DNA of 64,000 nucleotides from the NCBI RefSeq assembly GCF_900100365.1, contig NZ_FNKU01000001.1, positions 5,211,501-5,275,500 on the forward strand, written 5' to 3'. The position numbers and the translations under genes were made by a program. The stretch comes from Pseudomonas cannabina. Its GTDB lineage: Bacteria > Pseudomonadota > Gammaproteobacteria > Pseudomonadales > Pseudomonadaceae. The notes under the pieces are model-generated. The model was not told where the DNA came from and did not search any database. It saw only the letters and a list, made by a program, of their open reading frames with translations. Shown here piece by piece: positions 30,949 through 40,196 of this stretch (positions are counted from its first letter, which is position 1; each line of letters opens with the position of its first letter).

Positions 30949-32262
30949 ATGTCCGCTCCTGATGCTGTTCCAGTTTCCAAACCTGTTGAAATCAAGAAGA
31001 GTCTGATAGACGCCGTGGTCGCCGGGTTGCTGGCGCTGATCGTGTTCGGCCCCATCGTCGGGATCGTGCTCGATGGCTACAGCTTCAACCTGCAGCCGAC
31101 CCGCGTGGCCTGGCTGGTGGGCGTGGTCATGATCGGTCGCTTTCTGATCAGTCTGTTTCTGCAAACACCCAGAGGCCTGCGTGTTTCCCAGAGCTTCGAA
31201 AGCTCCGACTCCGGCGTGCATGTGCTCAAACCGGATCATCGATCACGCTTGTACTGGATCATTCCGCTGCTGATCGTGATTGCCATCGTGTTCCCGATCT
31301 TCGCCAACAAGTACATTCTGACCGTGGTCATCCTCGGTCTGATCTACGTGCTGCTCGGCCTGGGTCTGAACATCGTGGTCGGTCTGGCGGGGCTGCTCGA
31401 CCTTGGCTACGTGGCGTTTTACGCCATCGGTGCTTATGGTCTGGCGCTGGGCTATCAGTATCTGGGCCTGGGCTTCTGGTCGGCGTTACCGCTGGCGGCG
31501 ATTGCGGCGGCGCTGGCCGGATGCATTCTCGGCTTCCCGGTGTTGCGCATGCATGGCGACTATCTGGCCATCGTGACCCTCGGGTTCGGCGAGATCATTC
31601 GCCTGGTGCTGAATAACTGGCTGTCGTTCACCGGCGGCCCGAATGGTGTGCCGGTGCCCGCGCCCACCTTCCTCGGGCTGGAGTTCGGCCGACGCGCCAA
31701 GGATGGCGGGGTGCCGATCCATGAATATTTCGGCTTCGATTACAACCCGGACCTGAAATTCATCTTCATCTACGCCGTGCTGTTCCTGGTCGTGCTGGCA
31801 GTGTTGTTCATCAAGCATCGCCTGACGCGCATGCCGATCGGGCGTGCCTGGGAAGCCTTGCGCGAGGACGAGATCGCCTGTCGTTCGATGGGCCTCAATC
31901 ACGTGCTGGTCAAGCTGTCGGCGTTCACGATTGGCGCATCGACAGCAGGCCTTGCAGGGGTGTTTTTTGCCAGCTACCAGGGCTTCGTCAACCCGACCTC
32001 ATTCACATTTTTCGAGTCGGCGCTGATTCTGGCGATTGTGGTGCTGGGCGGCATGGGCTCGACCGTCGGTGTGGTGATCGCCGCGTTCGTGCTGACCGTT
32101 GCGCCTGAACTGCTGCGCAGCTTCTCCGAGTACCGCGTGCTGCTGTTCGGGATTCTGATGGTGCTGATGATGATCTGGCGACCACGCGGCCTGATTCGCA
32201 TCAGCCGCACCGGGGTGAAACCGCGCAAAGGCGCGCTGGTGACAGAGGGGGCTGCGCGATGA
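30949..32262 (+). CDS. livM: Branched-chain amino-acid ABC transporter permease LivM
   Basis: The 437-aa second permease has a longer N-terminal part (two extra hydrophobic segments before about residue 110) and then the conserved core NIVVGLAGLLDLGYVAFYAIG and PIGRAWEALREDEIACRSMG. I chose ATG 30949, just after the livH stop, although the frame stays open far upstream inside livH. The last four bases overlap livG (ATGA). Confidence 0.94.
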   Translation: MSAPDAVPVSKPVEIKKSLIDAVVAGLLALIVFGPIVGIVLDGYSFNLQPTRVAWLVGVVMIGRFLISLFLQTPRGLRVSQSFESSDSGVHVLKPDHRSRLYWIIPLLIVIAIVFPIFANKYILTVVILGLIYVLLGLGLNIVVGLAGLLDLGYVAFYAIGAYGLALGYQYLGLGFWSALPLAAIAAALAGCILGFPVLRMHGDYLAIVTLGFGEIIRLVLNNWLSFTGGPNGVPVPAPTFLGLEFGRRAKDGGVPIHEYFGFDYNPDLKFIFIYAVLFLVVLAVLFIKHRLTRMPIGRAWEALREDEIACRSMGLNHVLVKLSAFTIGASTAGLAGVFFASYQGFVNPTSFTFFESALILAIVVLGGMGSTVGVVIAAFVLTVAPELLRSFSEYRVLLFGILMVLMMIWRPRGLIRISRTGVKPRKGALVTEGAAR

Positions 32263-33134
32263 GCACTGAAGTGATTCTCTCCGTCGAGCACCTGATGATG
32301 CACTTTGGCGGCATCAAGGCCCTTAGCGACGTCAGCCTCAAGGTCCGTCGCAATTCGATCTTCGCCCTGATCGGCCCCAACGGCGCGGGCAAGACCACGG
32401 TCTTCAACTGCCTGACCGGTTTCTACAAGGCCACCGGCGGACGCATCGAACTGCACACCCGCGGCAAGACCATCAACGTGATCCGGCTGCTGGGCGAACC
32501 CTTCAAGGCCACCGACTTCGTGTCGCCGAAAAGCTTCCTCAGCCGTGTGTACTACAAGATGTTTGGCGGCACTCACCTGGTCAACCGGGCCGGGCTGGCG
32601 CGTACCTTCCAGAACATTCGCCTGTTCAAGGAAATGTCGGTGGTCGAGAACCTGCTGGTTGCCCAGCACATGTGGGTCAACCGCAGCCTGATCAGCGGGA
32701 TTCTCAACACCAAGGGCTATCGCAAGGCCGAAGAGGACGCGCTCGATACCGCGTTCTACTGGCTGGAGGTGGTCGATCTGGTGGACTGCGCCAACCGTCT
32801 GGCTGGCGAGTTGTCCTACGGCCAGCAACGTCGGCTGGAGATCGCCCGCGCCATGTGCACGCGGCCGCAGGTGATCTGCCTGGATGAGCCTGCTGCCGGC
32901 CTCAACCCGCAGGAAACCGAGGCACTCAGCGGCATGATTCGTCTGCTGCGTGACGAGCACGACATGACCATCGTGCTGATCGAGCACGACATGGGCATGG
33001 TCATGGGGATTTCCGACGATATTGTGGTGCTCGACCATGGCAACGTGATTGCGATGGGCGGGCCGGAACAGATCCGTAACGATCCGAAGGTGATCGCTGC
33101 GTACCTGGGCGCTGATGAAGAGGAGTTGGTATGA
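32259..33134 (+). CDS. livG: Branched-chain amino-acid ABC transporter ATP-binding protein LivG
   Basis: The 291-aa ATPase subunit has Walker A GPNGAGKT, an ABC signature in the variant form LSYGQQRRLEIARAM, Walker B VICLDEPAAGLNP, and the C-terminal extension typical of the LivG group. An insertion of about 35 residues after the Walker A helix (HTRGKTINVIRLLGEPFKATDF region) is a feature of the LivG type. It overlaps livM and livF by four bases each. Confidence 0.95.
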   Translation: MSTEVILSVEHLMMHFGGIKALSDVSLKVRRNSIFALIGPNGAGKTTVFNCLTGFYKATGGRIELHTRGKTINVIRLLGEPFKATDFVSPKSFLSRVYYKMFGGTHLVNRAGLARTFQNIRLFKEMSVVENLLVAQHMWVNRSLISGILNTKGYRKAEEDALDTAFYWLEVVDLVDCANRLAGELSYGQQRRLEIARAMCTRPQVICLDEPAAGLNPQETEALSGMIRLLRDEHDMTIVLIEHDMGMVMGISDDIVVLDHGNVIAMGGPEQIRNDPKVIAAYLGADEEELV

Positions 33135-33847
33135 GCAAGCCGATCCTCGAACTGAAAGAGATCGATGTGTTTTACGGGCCGATTCAGGCCCTCAAGAAAG
33201 TCTCGCTGCACATCAATGAAGGCGAAACAGTGAGCCTGATCGGCTCCAACGGTGCGGGCAAATCCACGCTGCTGATGTCGATCTTCGGCCAGCCACGCGC
33301 TGCCAACGGGCAGATCATCTATCAGGGCACCGACATCACCCAGAAGTCCTCGCACTACATCGCTTCCAACGGCATTGCGCAGTCGCCGGAAGGGCGGCGG
33401 GTGTTCCCCGACATGTCGGTCGAGGAAAACCTGATGATGGGCACCATCCCGATTGGCGACAAGCATTCGGCTGAGGACATGCAGCGCATGTTTGAACTGT
33501 TTCCGCGTCTCAAGGAGCGCCGCAATCAGCGCGCCATGACGATGTCCGGTGGCGAACAGCAAATGCTCGCCATCGCCCGCGCATTGATGAGCCGCCCCAA
33601 GTTGCTGCTGCTTGACGAACCGAGCCTCGGTCTGGCGCCGATCATCGTCAAACAGATCTTCTCGACCCTGCGCGAACTGGCCGCCACCGGGATGACCATC
33701 TTTCTGGTCGAGCAGAATGCCAACCATGCGCTCAGGCTGTCGGACCGCGCTTACGTGATTGTCAACGGCGAGATCCGTTTGTCCGGCACAGGCCAGGAAT
33801 TGCTGGTCAATGAAGAGGTCAGGAACGCTTATCTGGGCGGCCACTGA
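33131..33847 (+). CDS. livF: Branched-chain amino-acid ABC transporter ATP-binding protein LivF
   Basis: The 238-aa second ATPase has Walker A GSNGAGKST, signature MSGGEQQMLAIARAL and Walker B LLLLDEPSLGLAP. It pairs with LivG on the LivH/LivM membrane dimer. It is the last gene of the operon and is followed by a strong hairpin. Confidence 0.95.
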   Translation: MSKPILELKEIDVFYGPIQALKKVSLHINEGETVSLIGSNGAGKSTLLMSIFGQPRAANGQIIYQGTDITQKSSHYIASNGIAQSPEGRRVFPDMSVEENLMMGTIPIGDKHSAEDMQRMFELFPRLKERRNQRAMTMSGGEQQMLAIARALMSRPKLLLLDEPSLGLAPIIVKQIFSTLRELAATGMTIFLVEQNANHALRLSDRAYVIVNGEIRLSGTGQELLVNEEVRNAYLGGH

Positions 33848-33877
33848 GTCAGTCAACACTTCACCGTTTCCTGCGTG

Positions 33878-33905
33878 CGCCCCGGACGTTCAACTGTCCG
33901 GGGCG
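33878..33905 (+). terminator. Hairpin after livF
   Basis: A 10-bp perfect stem CGCCCCGGAC/GTCCGGGGCG with an eight-base loop starts 30 bases after the livF stop. The following TCGTTGTCTG is only moderately T-rich. Confidence 0.65.
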
Positions 33906-35332
<1,427 letters not shown>

Positions 35333-36511
35333 TCAGCCTTCTGCAGGCGTTGGCGGCGGGAACGCGGTGATGAAGCGATTCTCGATGTAGTCGGCCAGGC
35401 CGATGTAGCAGGTCGCCAGATGGTAAGGCGTGGTCGACGGCATATCGCTGCGACTCACGCGGCCATCGGGTTCGACGCATTCGTTCCAGCCCTTGGCGTG
35501 CAGAAAGCGCTGCTCGAACGCCAGCAGTTGTTGGGGCAGTGCGGCATCGCATTCGGGCCTCAGCGCCATGGCCCGCAAGTATTCGGCCTGGGCCCAGATG
35601 CGCTGGGTCGCGTCGCGCACCGTACCATCCAGCGTCAGCATGGCCGTTACAGCGCCGCTCTGCGCATCGACGCCCTGCGCTTGCGCATACGCAAATGCAC
35701 GGGTCATGGATTCATGCAGTTCGCGACCGTGCAGGTCGGGCGCAGATTGCAGCAGGAAAAACCACTCGAACTGATGGCCGGGCTCGTACCAGTTATCCAC
35801 AGCACCCAGCGGTTTCTCCAGCATCACACCCGTCGCGGTATCGACGAAGCGGCGTTGCATGTGGATAACCAGCGCATCCATCGCCGATTGAGTAGCCGGG
35901 TCGGCACGCACCGACAGCGTCGCCAGAAAGGCTTCCGCCAGGTGCATCAACGGGTTCTGCAATGCGCCGGTGCCCAGCGCTGACCAGTCTTCATCGAGTT
36001 GCGCTTCGTACAGGCCGTCGTCGTCGGCAAAGCGTTCAGCCACCACGTTGAGCGCTGCGTTGAGGACTGATTCGGCCAGCGGGTCGCGCACCTTCGCCCA
36101 GTAATGTGCGCAGGCAAAGATGATGAAGGCGTGGGTGTAGAGGTCCTTGCGGCGATCCAGTGGCTTGCCCTGTGGATCGATGCTGTAAAACCAGCCGCCA
36201 TGCTCGGCATCATGGAAATGCTGCTGCAGCGAGCGGAACAATGCTCCGGCCCGGGTTTGCGCATCGGGTACTTCGGCGTGATCGATCAGGCTGGAAAACA
36301 GGAACAGTTGCCGCGCGCAGGCCATCGCCCGATAGCGTTGCGGCGGCAGCGGCTGATCGTTGGCATCCAGTGCTTCGTAAGGCAATGCCAATTGCGCATT
36401 CCAGCCCGGCCCCTGCCAGAGAGGCACGACGACGTTCAGGAAATGCTCCTGCAAGGCGGCGAACACCGGAGTCAGTTCAGGGGCGGAGTCAGAGCTGGAA
36501 ACAGAAGGCAT
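35333..36511 (-). CDS. AGE-family (N-acylglucosamine 2-epimerase-like) sugar epimerase/isomerase
   Basis: This is a predicted (alpha/alpha)6-barrel protein of the AGE family, which includes GlcNAc 2-epimerases and mannose or aldose isomerases. Conserved patches are GGWFYSIDPQGKPLDRRKDLYTHAF, NPLMHLAEAFL, WYEPGHQFEWFFLL and RIWAQAEYLRAM, with the His residues used for proton transfer. I chose ATG 36511 (MPSVSSSDSAPELTPVF, 392 aa), with ATG 36547 as an alternative. The stop is the complement of the dehydrogenase stop within one TGATCA. Confidence 0.85.
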   Translation of the reverse strand: MPSVSSSDSAPELTPVFAALQEHFLNVVVPLWQGPGWNAQLALPYEALDANDQPLPPQRYRAMACARQLFLFSSLIDHAEVPDAQTRAGALFRSLQQHFHDAEHGGWFYSIDPQGKPLDRRKDLYTHAFIIFACAHYWAKVRDPLAESVLNAALNVVAERFADDDGLYEAQLDEDWSALGTGALQNPLMHLAEAFLATLSVRADPATQSAMDALVIHMQRRFVDTATGVMLEKPLGAVDNWYEPGHQFEWFFLLQSAPDLHGRELHESMTRAFAYAQAQGVDAQSGAVTAMLTLDGTVRDATQRIWAQAEYLRAMALRPECDAALPQQLLAFEQRFLHAKGWNECVEPDGRVSRSDMPSTTPYHLATCYIGLADYIENRFITAFPPPTPAEG

Positions 36512-36582
36512 CGGCGGGCATCGCGGCAGTGTCGAAGTGCGCAGCATGTTATCAGGATTGCTGCGCCGGTGAGTATTCGGGA

Positions 36583-36680
36583 CGCTGCGCTTGCCGCTCG
36601 TTGCGCACGCTCCAGCGTGGCAATGCAGTTCGCGACGCTCTGCGTCGCAAAGGGGACGCGGAGCGTTGGCACGAGCGTCA
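36583..36680. repeat. GACGCGGAGCGT-type REP cluster
   Basis: Alternating GCGCACGCTCCAGCGTGGCAATGC, GCGACGCTCTGCGTCGC and GGACGCGGAGCGTTGG palindromes lie between the epimerase and hupE genes. They are the same family as at 17205-17385. Confidence 0.7.
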
Positions 36681-36684
36681 GCTA

Positions 36685-37257
36685 TCAGCCCGCTAGCAGC
36701 CACACACCCGTCGCTGCCGAGGCTGCGCCGGCGAGGCGTACCAGTGGCGCAGCCGCTTGCGGCAGTACGCGCACCACGGCATAACCCGCCGCATGCAATG
36801 CCGCAGTCGCCGCTACGAAACCTGCCGCATAAGCCCATGGGCTGGACATCTCTGGCAGCTCAAGACCATGCGCTACGCCATGAAACAGTGCGAACAGCGC
36901 AGTCGCCGCGACCGCCAGTGCCAGTGGTGGACGCACCGCCAGGGCCACTGCCAGGCCCAGCGCCAGCACCGAGGCGGCAATGCCGCTTTCCAGCGCAGGC
37001 AGGTTCAGGCCTTCGAAACCCAGAACGCCACCGATCAGCATGGTGCCGACAAAGGCGCAAGGCAGCGCCCAGCGCGCCGCACCTTTTTGCTGCGCGGCCC
37101 ATAAACCCACGGCCAACATCGCCAGCAAATGGTCCAGCCCGCCCAGTGGGTGGCTGATACCTGCGATCAGGCCGTTATCGCCATGACCGGGGTGAGCCAG
37201 TGCCAACGTGGGTACTAACAGCAGGGCAAGGGCGCCCAAGGCTTTTTTGTAGTTCAT
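36685..37257 (-). CDS. ureJ: HupE/UreJ family nickel transporter-like protein
   Basis: The 190-aa integral membrane protein has a cleavable signal (about 1-22) followed by HPGHGDN and the family motif HPLGGLDHLLAMLAVG, then five or six more hydrophobic helices. HupE/UreJ proteins supply nickel to hydrogenase or urease. It is the last gene in the ureE-ureF-ureG unit, 24 bases after ureG, which supports nickel uptake for urease. I chose ATG 37257; a TTG one codon upstream also fits the frame. Confidence 0.9.
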   Translation of the reverse strand: MNYKKALGALALLLVPTLALAHPGHGDNGLIAGISHPLGGLDHLLAMLAVGLWAAQQKGAARWALPCAFVGTMLIGGVLGFEGLNLPALESGIAASVLALGLAVALAVRPPLALAVAATALFALFHGVAHGLELPEMSSPWAYAAGFVAATAALHAAGYAVVRVLPQAAAPLVRLAGAASAATGVWLLAG

Positions 37258-37281
37258 CAACGGGTTCCTCAGGGGGTGAAT

Positions 37282-37899
37282 TCAGGCGGCCGCAGTCAGC
37301 AGGCCCTGGCGTTCGATAAAGGCAATGATCTGCTCCAGACCCTGGCCGGTTTTCTGGTTGCTGAAGACAAACGGCTTCTCGCCGCGCATCTTGCGCGTGT
37401 CGCTGTCCATCATCTCCAGCGACGCGCCCACCAACGGTGCAAGGTCGATCTTGTTGATCACCAGCAAGTCCGACTTGCAAATGCCAGGCCCGCCTTTGCG
37501 TGGCAGCTTGTCGCCCGCAGACACGTCGATCACATAGATCGTCAGATCGGAAAGTTCGGGGCTGAACGTCGCTGACAGGTTGTCACCGCCGGACTCGACG
37601 ATGATCATGTCCAGACCCTCAAAGCGCCGGTTCAACTGATCGACTGCTTCGAGATTGATCGATGCATCTTCGCGGATCGCCGTGTGCGGGCAGCCGCCAG
37701 TCTCGACGCCGATGATGCGCTCAGGTGCCAGCGCTTCGTTGCGCACCAGAAAGTCAGCGTCTTCACGGGTGTAGATATCGTTGGTCACCACCGCCAGGTT
37801 GTAGCGGTCGCGCAGGGCGAGGCACAGCGCCAGAGTAAGGGCGGTCTTGCCGGAGCCGACCGGGCCACCGATACCGACGCGCAGGGGTTGGCTGTTCAT
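37282..37899 (-). CDS. ureG: Urease accessory GTPase UreG
   Basis: UreG couples GTP hydrolysis to nickel delivery into apo-urease. The 205-aa SIMIBI-class GTPase has the P-loop [10 protein letters not shown], the nickel-binding CPH motif in [15 protein letters not shown], and [10 protein letters not shown] for guanine recognition. It lies 21 bases after ureF. Confidence 0.97.
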   Translation of the reverse strand: MNSQPLRVGIGGPVGSGKTALTLALCLALRDRYNLAVVTNDIYTREDADFLVRNEALAPERIIGVETGGCPHTAIREDASINLEAVDQLNRRFEGLDMIIVESGGDNLSATFSPELSDLTIYVIDVSAGDKLPRKGGPGICKSDLLVINKIDLAPLVGASLEMMDSDTRKMRGEKPFVFSNQKTGQGLEQIIAFIERQGLLTAAA

Positions 37900-37920
37900 T
37901 GAATTCTCCTAGGGGGCTGA

Positions 37921-38595
37921 TCAGGACCGGAATAACCGGCTGTATTGACGTTCGTGCGCCATGCTCGCCAGCGCCAGGCCAAAAGGCGCGCTGCCGACAG
38001 AATGGGTGTCGTGGTTGCTGGCATTGACCTGCGCCTGTTGCAGTAACGGCAACAGCTCGCTGGTCAGACGTTGTGCGGCCTGCTGGCCCAGCGGCAAGGT
38101 TTTCATCAGCACGGCCAGCTGGTTTTCCAGCCAGCTCCAGAGCCACGCGGCCAGCGCGTCCTGCGGGCTGATCTGCCAGGTGCGCGCAGCCAGCGCCCAG
38201 CCCAGCGCCAAGTGCGGCTCTGCGGTTTGTTGCAGAAAGTGGCGAGCATCGCGGTCCAGCTCGGGCAGCCCATCGAGCAACTGCTTCAGGGAATAGCCCA
38301 TCTGACGGCTTTCCAGATGCAGTTCGCGCGTCTCGCGGCTGGCGCGATGCTGTTCGCTGACTTGCAGCAGTTGGCCCCAATCGCCAACGGCGGCCGCTTC
38401 GCAATGCGCCAGCAGCAAGGGCGCTTCGAAACGGGCGAGATTGAGCAGCAACTGATCGCCGATCCAGCGCCCGGCGGTCTGCGGATCGACCACAATGGCT
38501 TGTTCTACGGCCATCTCCAGCCCTTGCGAATAGCTGTAGCCGCCAATCGGCAGCTGCGGACTGGCCAGACGCAAAAGCGCCCAGGCGCTGTTCAC
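37921..38595 (-). CDS. ureF: Urease accessory protein UreF
   Basis: UreF is a 224-aa all-helical protein that bridges UreD and UreG in the nickel-insertion complex. It has the family N-terminus LLRLASPQLPIGGYSYSQGLE and the C-terminal segment ASMAHERQYSRLFRS. Its start overlaps the ureE stop by four bases. Confidence 0.96.
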   Translation of the reverse strand: MNSAWALLRLASPQLPIGGYSYSQGLEMAVEQAIVVDPQTAGRWIGDQLLLNLARFEAPLLLAHCEAAAVGDWGQLLQVSEQHRASRETRELHLESRQMGYSLKQLLDGLPELDRDARHFLQQTAEPHLALGWALAARTWQISPQDALAAWLWSWLENQLAVLMKTLPLGQQAAQRLTSELLPLLQQAQVNASNHDTHSVGSAPFGLALASMAHERQYSRLFRS

Positions 38596-39092
38596 GTGCG
38601 CACGCCGAACTGATGCATGCGCGGCGGGTAGTTGAAGTCCTCTTCACCGGCACGCGAATGATGATGGCCGCCGCCATAGGCGCCGTGTTCCGGCTGGAAG
38701 GGCGCCTCGATGGACTCAGTGGTTGCGCCCAGTTGATCGAGCATCGCCTTGAGCACGTAATCGTCGAGCAGGCGCAGCCAGCCATCACCGACTTGCAAGG
38801 CGACGTGGCGGTTGCCTAAATGATAAGCCGCGCGGGTCAGCTCGAAGGTGCTGCTGCACGTGACGTGCATCAGCTTCTCGGGACGTGCGCAGACGCGCAC
38901 GATTCGGCCGTCCTCGGCCTGCAAAAATTCGCCATCGCGCAAAGGTGACTGACCGCGTTGCAGGAACAGCCCTACGTCTTCGTTTTCTGCACTGAAGCAG
39001 CGCAGACGGCTTTTGCTGCGCGCCTCGAAATTCAAATGCAGCTCGGCGGCCCATTCGGCCTGAGGTTCGATTCGATTGTGAATCACCAGCAT
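38592..39092 (-). CDS. ureE: Urease accessory nickel metallochaperone UreE
   Basis: UreE binds nickel and hands it to UreG. The start at 39092 (MLVIHNRIEPQAEW) gives 166 aa. The frame is open for six more codons, but those lack family likeness. The protein has a peptide-binding N-terminal domain and a metal-binding C-terminal domain with a short His cluster (GGGHHH) rather than a long His tail. It is the first gene of the ureE-ureF-ureG-ureJ operon, behind the sigma-54-type promoter at 39130-39145. Confidence 0.95.
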   Translation of the reverse strand: MLVIHNRIEPQAEWAAELHLNFEARSKSRLRCFSAENEDVGLFLQRGQSPLRDGEFLQAEDGRIVRVCARPEKLMHVTCSSTFELTRAAYHLGNRHVALQVGDGWLRLLDDYVLKAMLDQLGATTESIEAPFQPEHGAYGGGHHHSRAGEEDFNYPPRMHQFGVRT

Positions 39093-39129
39093 CAGATAGT
39101 TTCCAGGCAATTGCGATGCTTCAAATCAG

Positions 39130-39145
39130 AGCAAGGTGCTTGCCA
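39130..39145 (-). promoter_or_regulatory. Sigma-54-type promoter of ureEFG-ureJ
   Basis: On the minus strand TGGCAAGCACCTTGCT fits TGGCACG-N4-TTGCW with one mismatch, and the -24 GG and -12 GC are at the correct spacing. The predicted start is near 39119, 27 bases before ureE. An inverted repeat TTGGTGC-N14-GCACCAA (39219-39246) lies 75-100 bases upstream, the usual enhancer distance. Its half-sites face the opposite way from a classic NtrC site. Confidence 0.7.
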
Positions 39146-39341
39146 ACAGCGCAGAGTGTAGGAAATGGCTGGCGGAAATGGCTGGCATTGATCTCAATAT
39201 ATCTGCTCGCGCCATTTGTTGGTGCGTAATTTCATATAGGCACCAAAAAGATGCGAATCACATACGCCTATGCGGATACGACCAGAGTGGCGATCCGCAT
39301 TGCTCGCGAGGGGGCCTGTCGTGCAGACCCCGATTCAGCGC

Positions 39342-39974
39342 TCAATCATGGCTGCCAAGCCCGCGCCAGTGGCGGGCGCCGATGAAGATGAAGCGCAGCT
39401 GCTGGGTGATTTTGGCCTGTGGCGTGAGGTGCGGGGCGAGCGAGGCGGGTGGGGGGTCGATCAACTCAGGCAGCATGGCGAACACACTTTTGACCACCAG
39501 GTCGGCAATGATCGACAGTGCTTCGGCATTCAAGTGTCGCCATTTGGGCATCTTCGCCAGGTCGGCAGTCAGGTCGGCACTGATGCCCTCGCGCAGGGCA
39601 CCCAACGCCTGACGCACCTTCAGCGAGCCACCGTATTGTTCGCGGGCCAGAAACAGGAACTGCGAACGGTTGGCGGCAACGCGCTCAAGAAAGATCTTCA
39701 CCGAGGCACGAATAAGGCCGCCCACAGCAAATTCGTTTTGTCGTACCAGCCGGATAGTCTCGCGGAAGGTCTGACCGACTTCGCTGACCAAGGCCAGGCC
39801 CAGTTGATCCATATCTTCAAAGTGGCGATAGAAACCTGTCGGTACAATGCCCGCCGTACGCGCCACCTCGCGCAGGCTCAGGCTGCCGAAACCACGCCCG
39901 CTTTCCATCAATTGGTGGGCAGCGTCCATCAGGGCTCGGCGGGTCTGTTGTTTCTGTTCGGCGCGCGGCAGCAT
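39342..39974 (-). CDS. TetR family regulator, FabR/DesT-like
   Basis: This is a 210-aa TetR-type repressor. The N-terminal helix-turn-helix (GSLSLREVARTAGIVPTGFYRHFEDMDQLGLAL) is strikingly similar to FabR/DesT, regulators of unsaturated fatty acid genes that sense acyl-CoA composition. From memory the DesT gene of P. aeruginosa also lies next to ureE. Here no desaturase genes are adjacent: its neighbours are ureE and an asmA-like gene. The target genes must therefore lie elsewhere, or the role differs. Confidence 0.82.
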   Translation of the reverse strand: MLPRAEQKQQTRRALMDAAHQLMESGRGFGSLSLREVARTAGIVPTGFYRHFEDMDQLGLALVSEVGQTFRETIRLVRQNEFAVGGLIRASVKIFLERVAANRSQFLFLAREQYGGSLKVRQALGALREGISADLTADLAKMPKWRHLNAEALSIIADLVVKSVFAMLPELIDPPPASLAPHLTPQAKITQQLRFIFIGARHWRGLGSHD

Positions 39975-40196
39975 GGCTCAAACGATTCTTGGAATAGACT
40001 GGTGAGCACTTTACCAAATGCGCTTTGCCTGCGTCGAAGAGGTTTTAGCGCAACCTATTCAAATGAGGGGCAGTGCCGCTGCTGGCCTTTTGCTTGATTT
40101 CGTATTCCGATCAAACCCTCGGCGTGTTTGTCAGTCGAAGGATCATGTCGTATTCAGCGCGTCAGGGTCGGGGCGCTGTTTTCTGGAGATTCACGC

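Noticed and set aside
39219..39246. Canonical NtrC binding site upstream of ureE
   Set aside because: The half-sites TTGGTGC and GCACCAA are inverted relative to the GCAC-N-GTGC arrangement and the spacing is too long. It is kept only as an inverted repeat of unknown binder.
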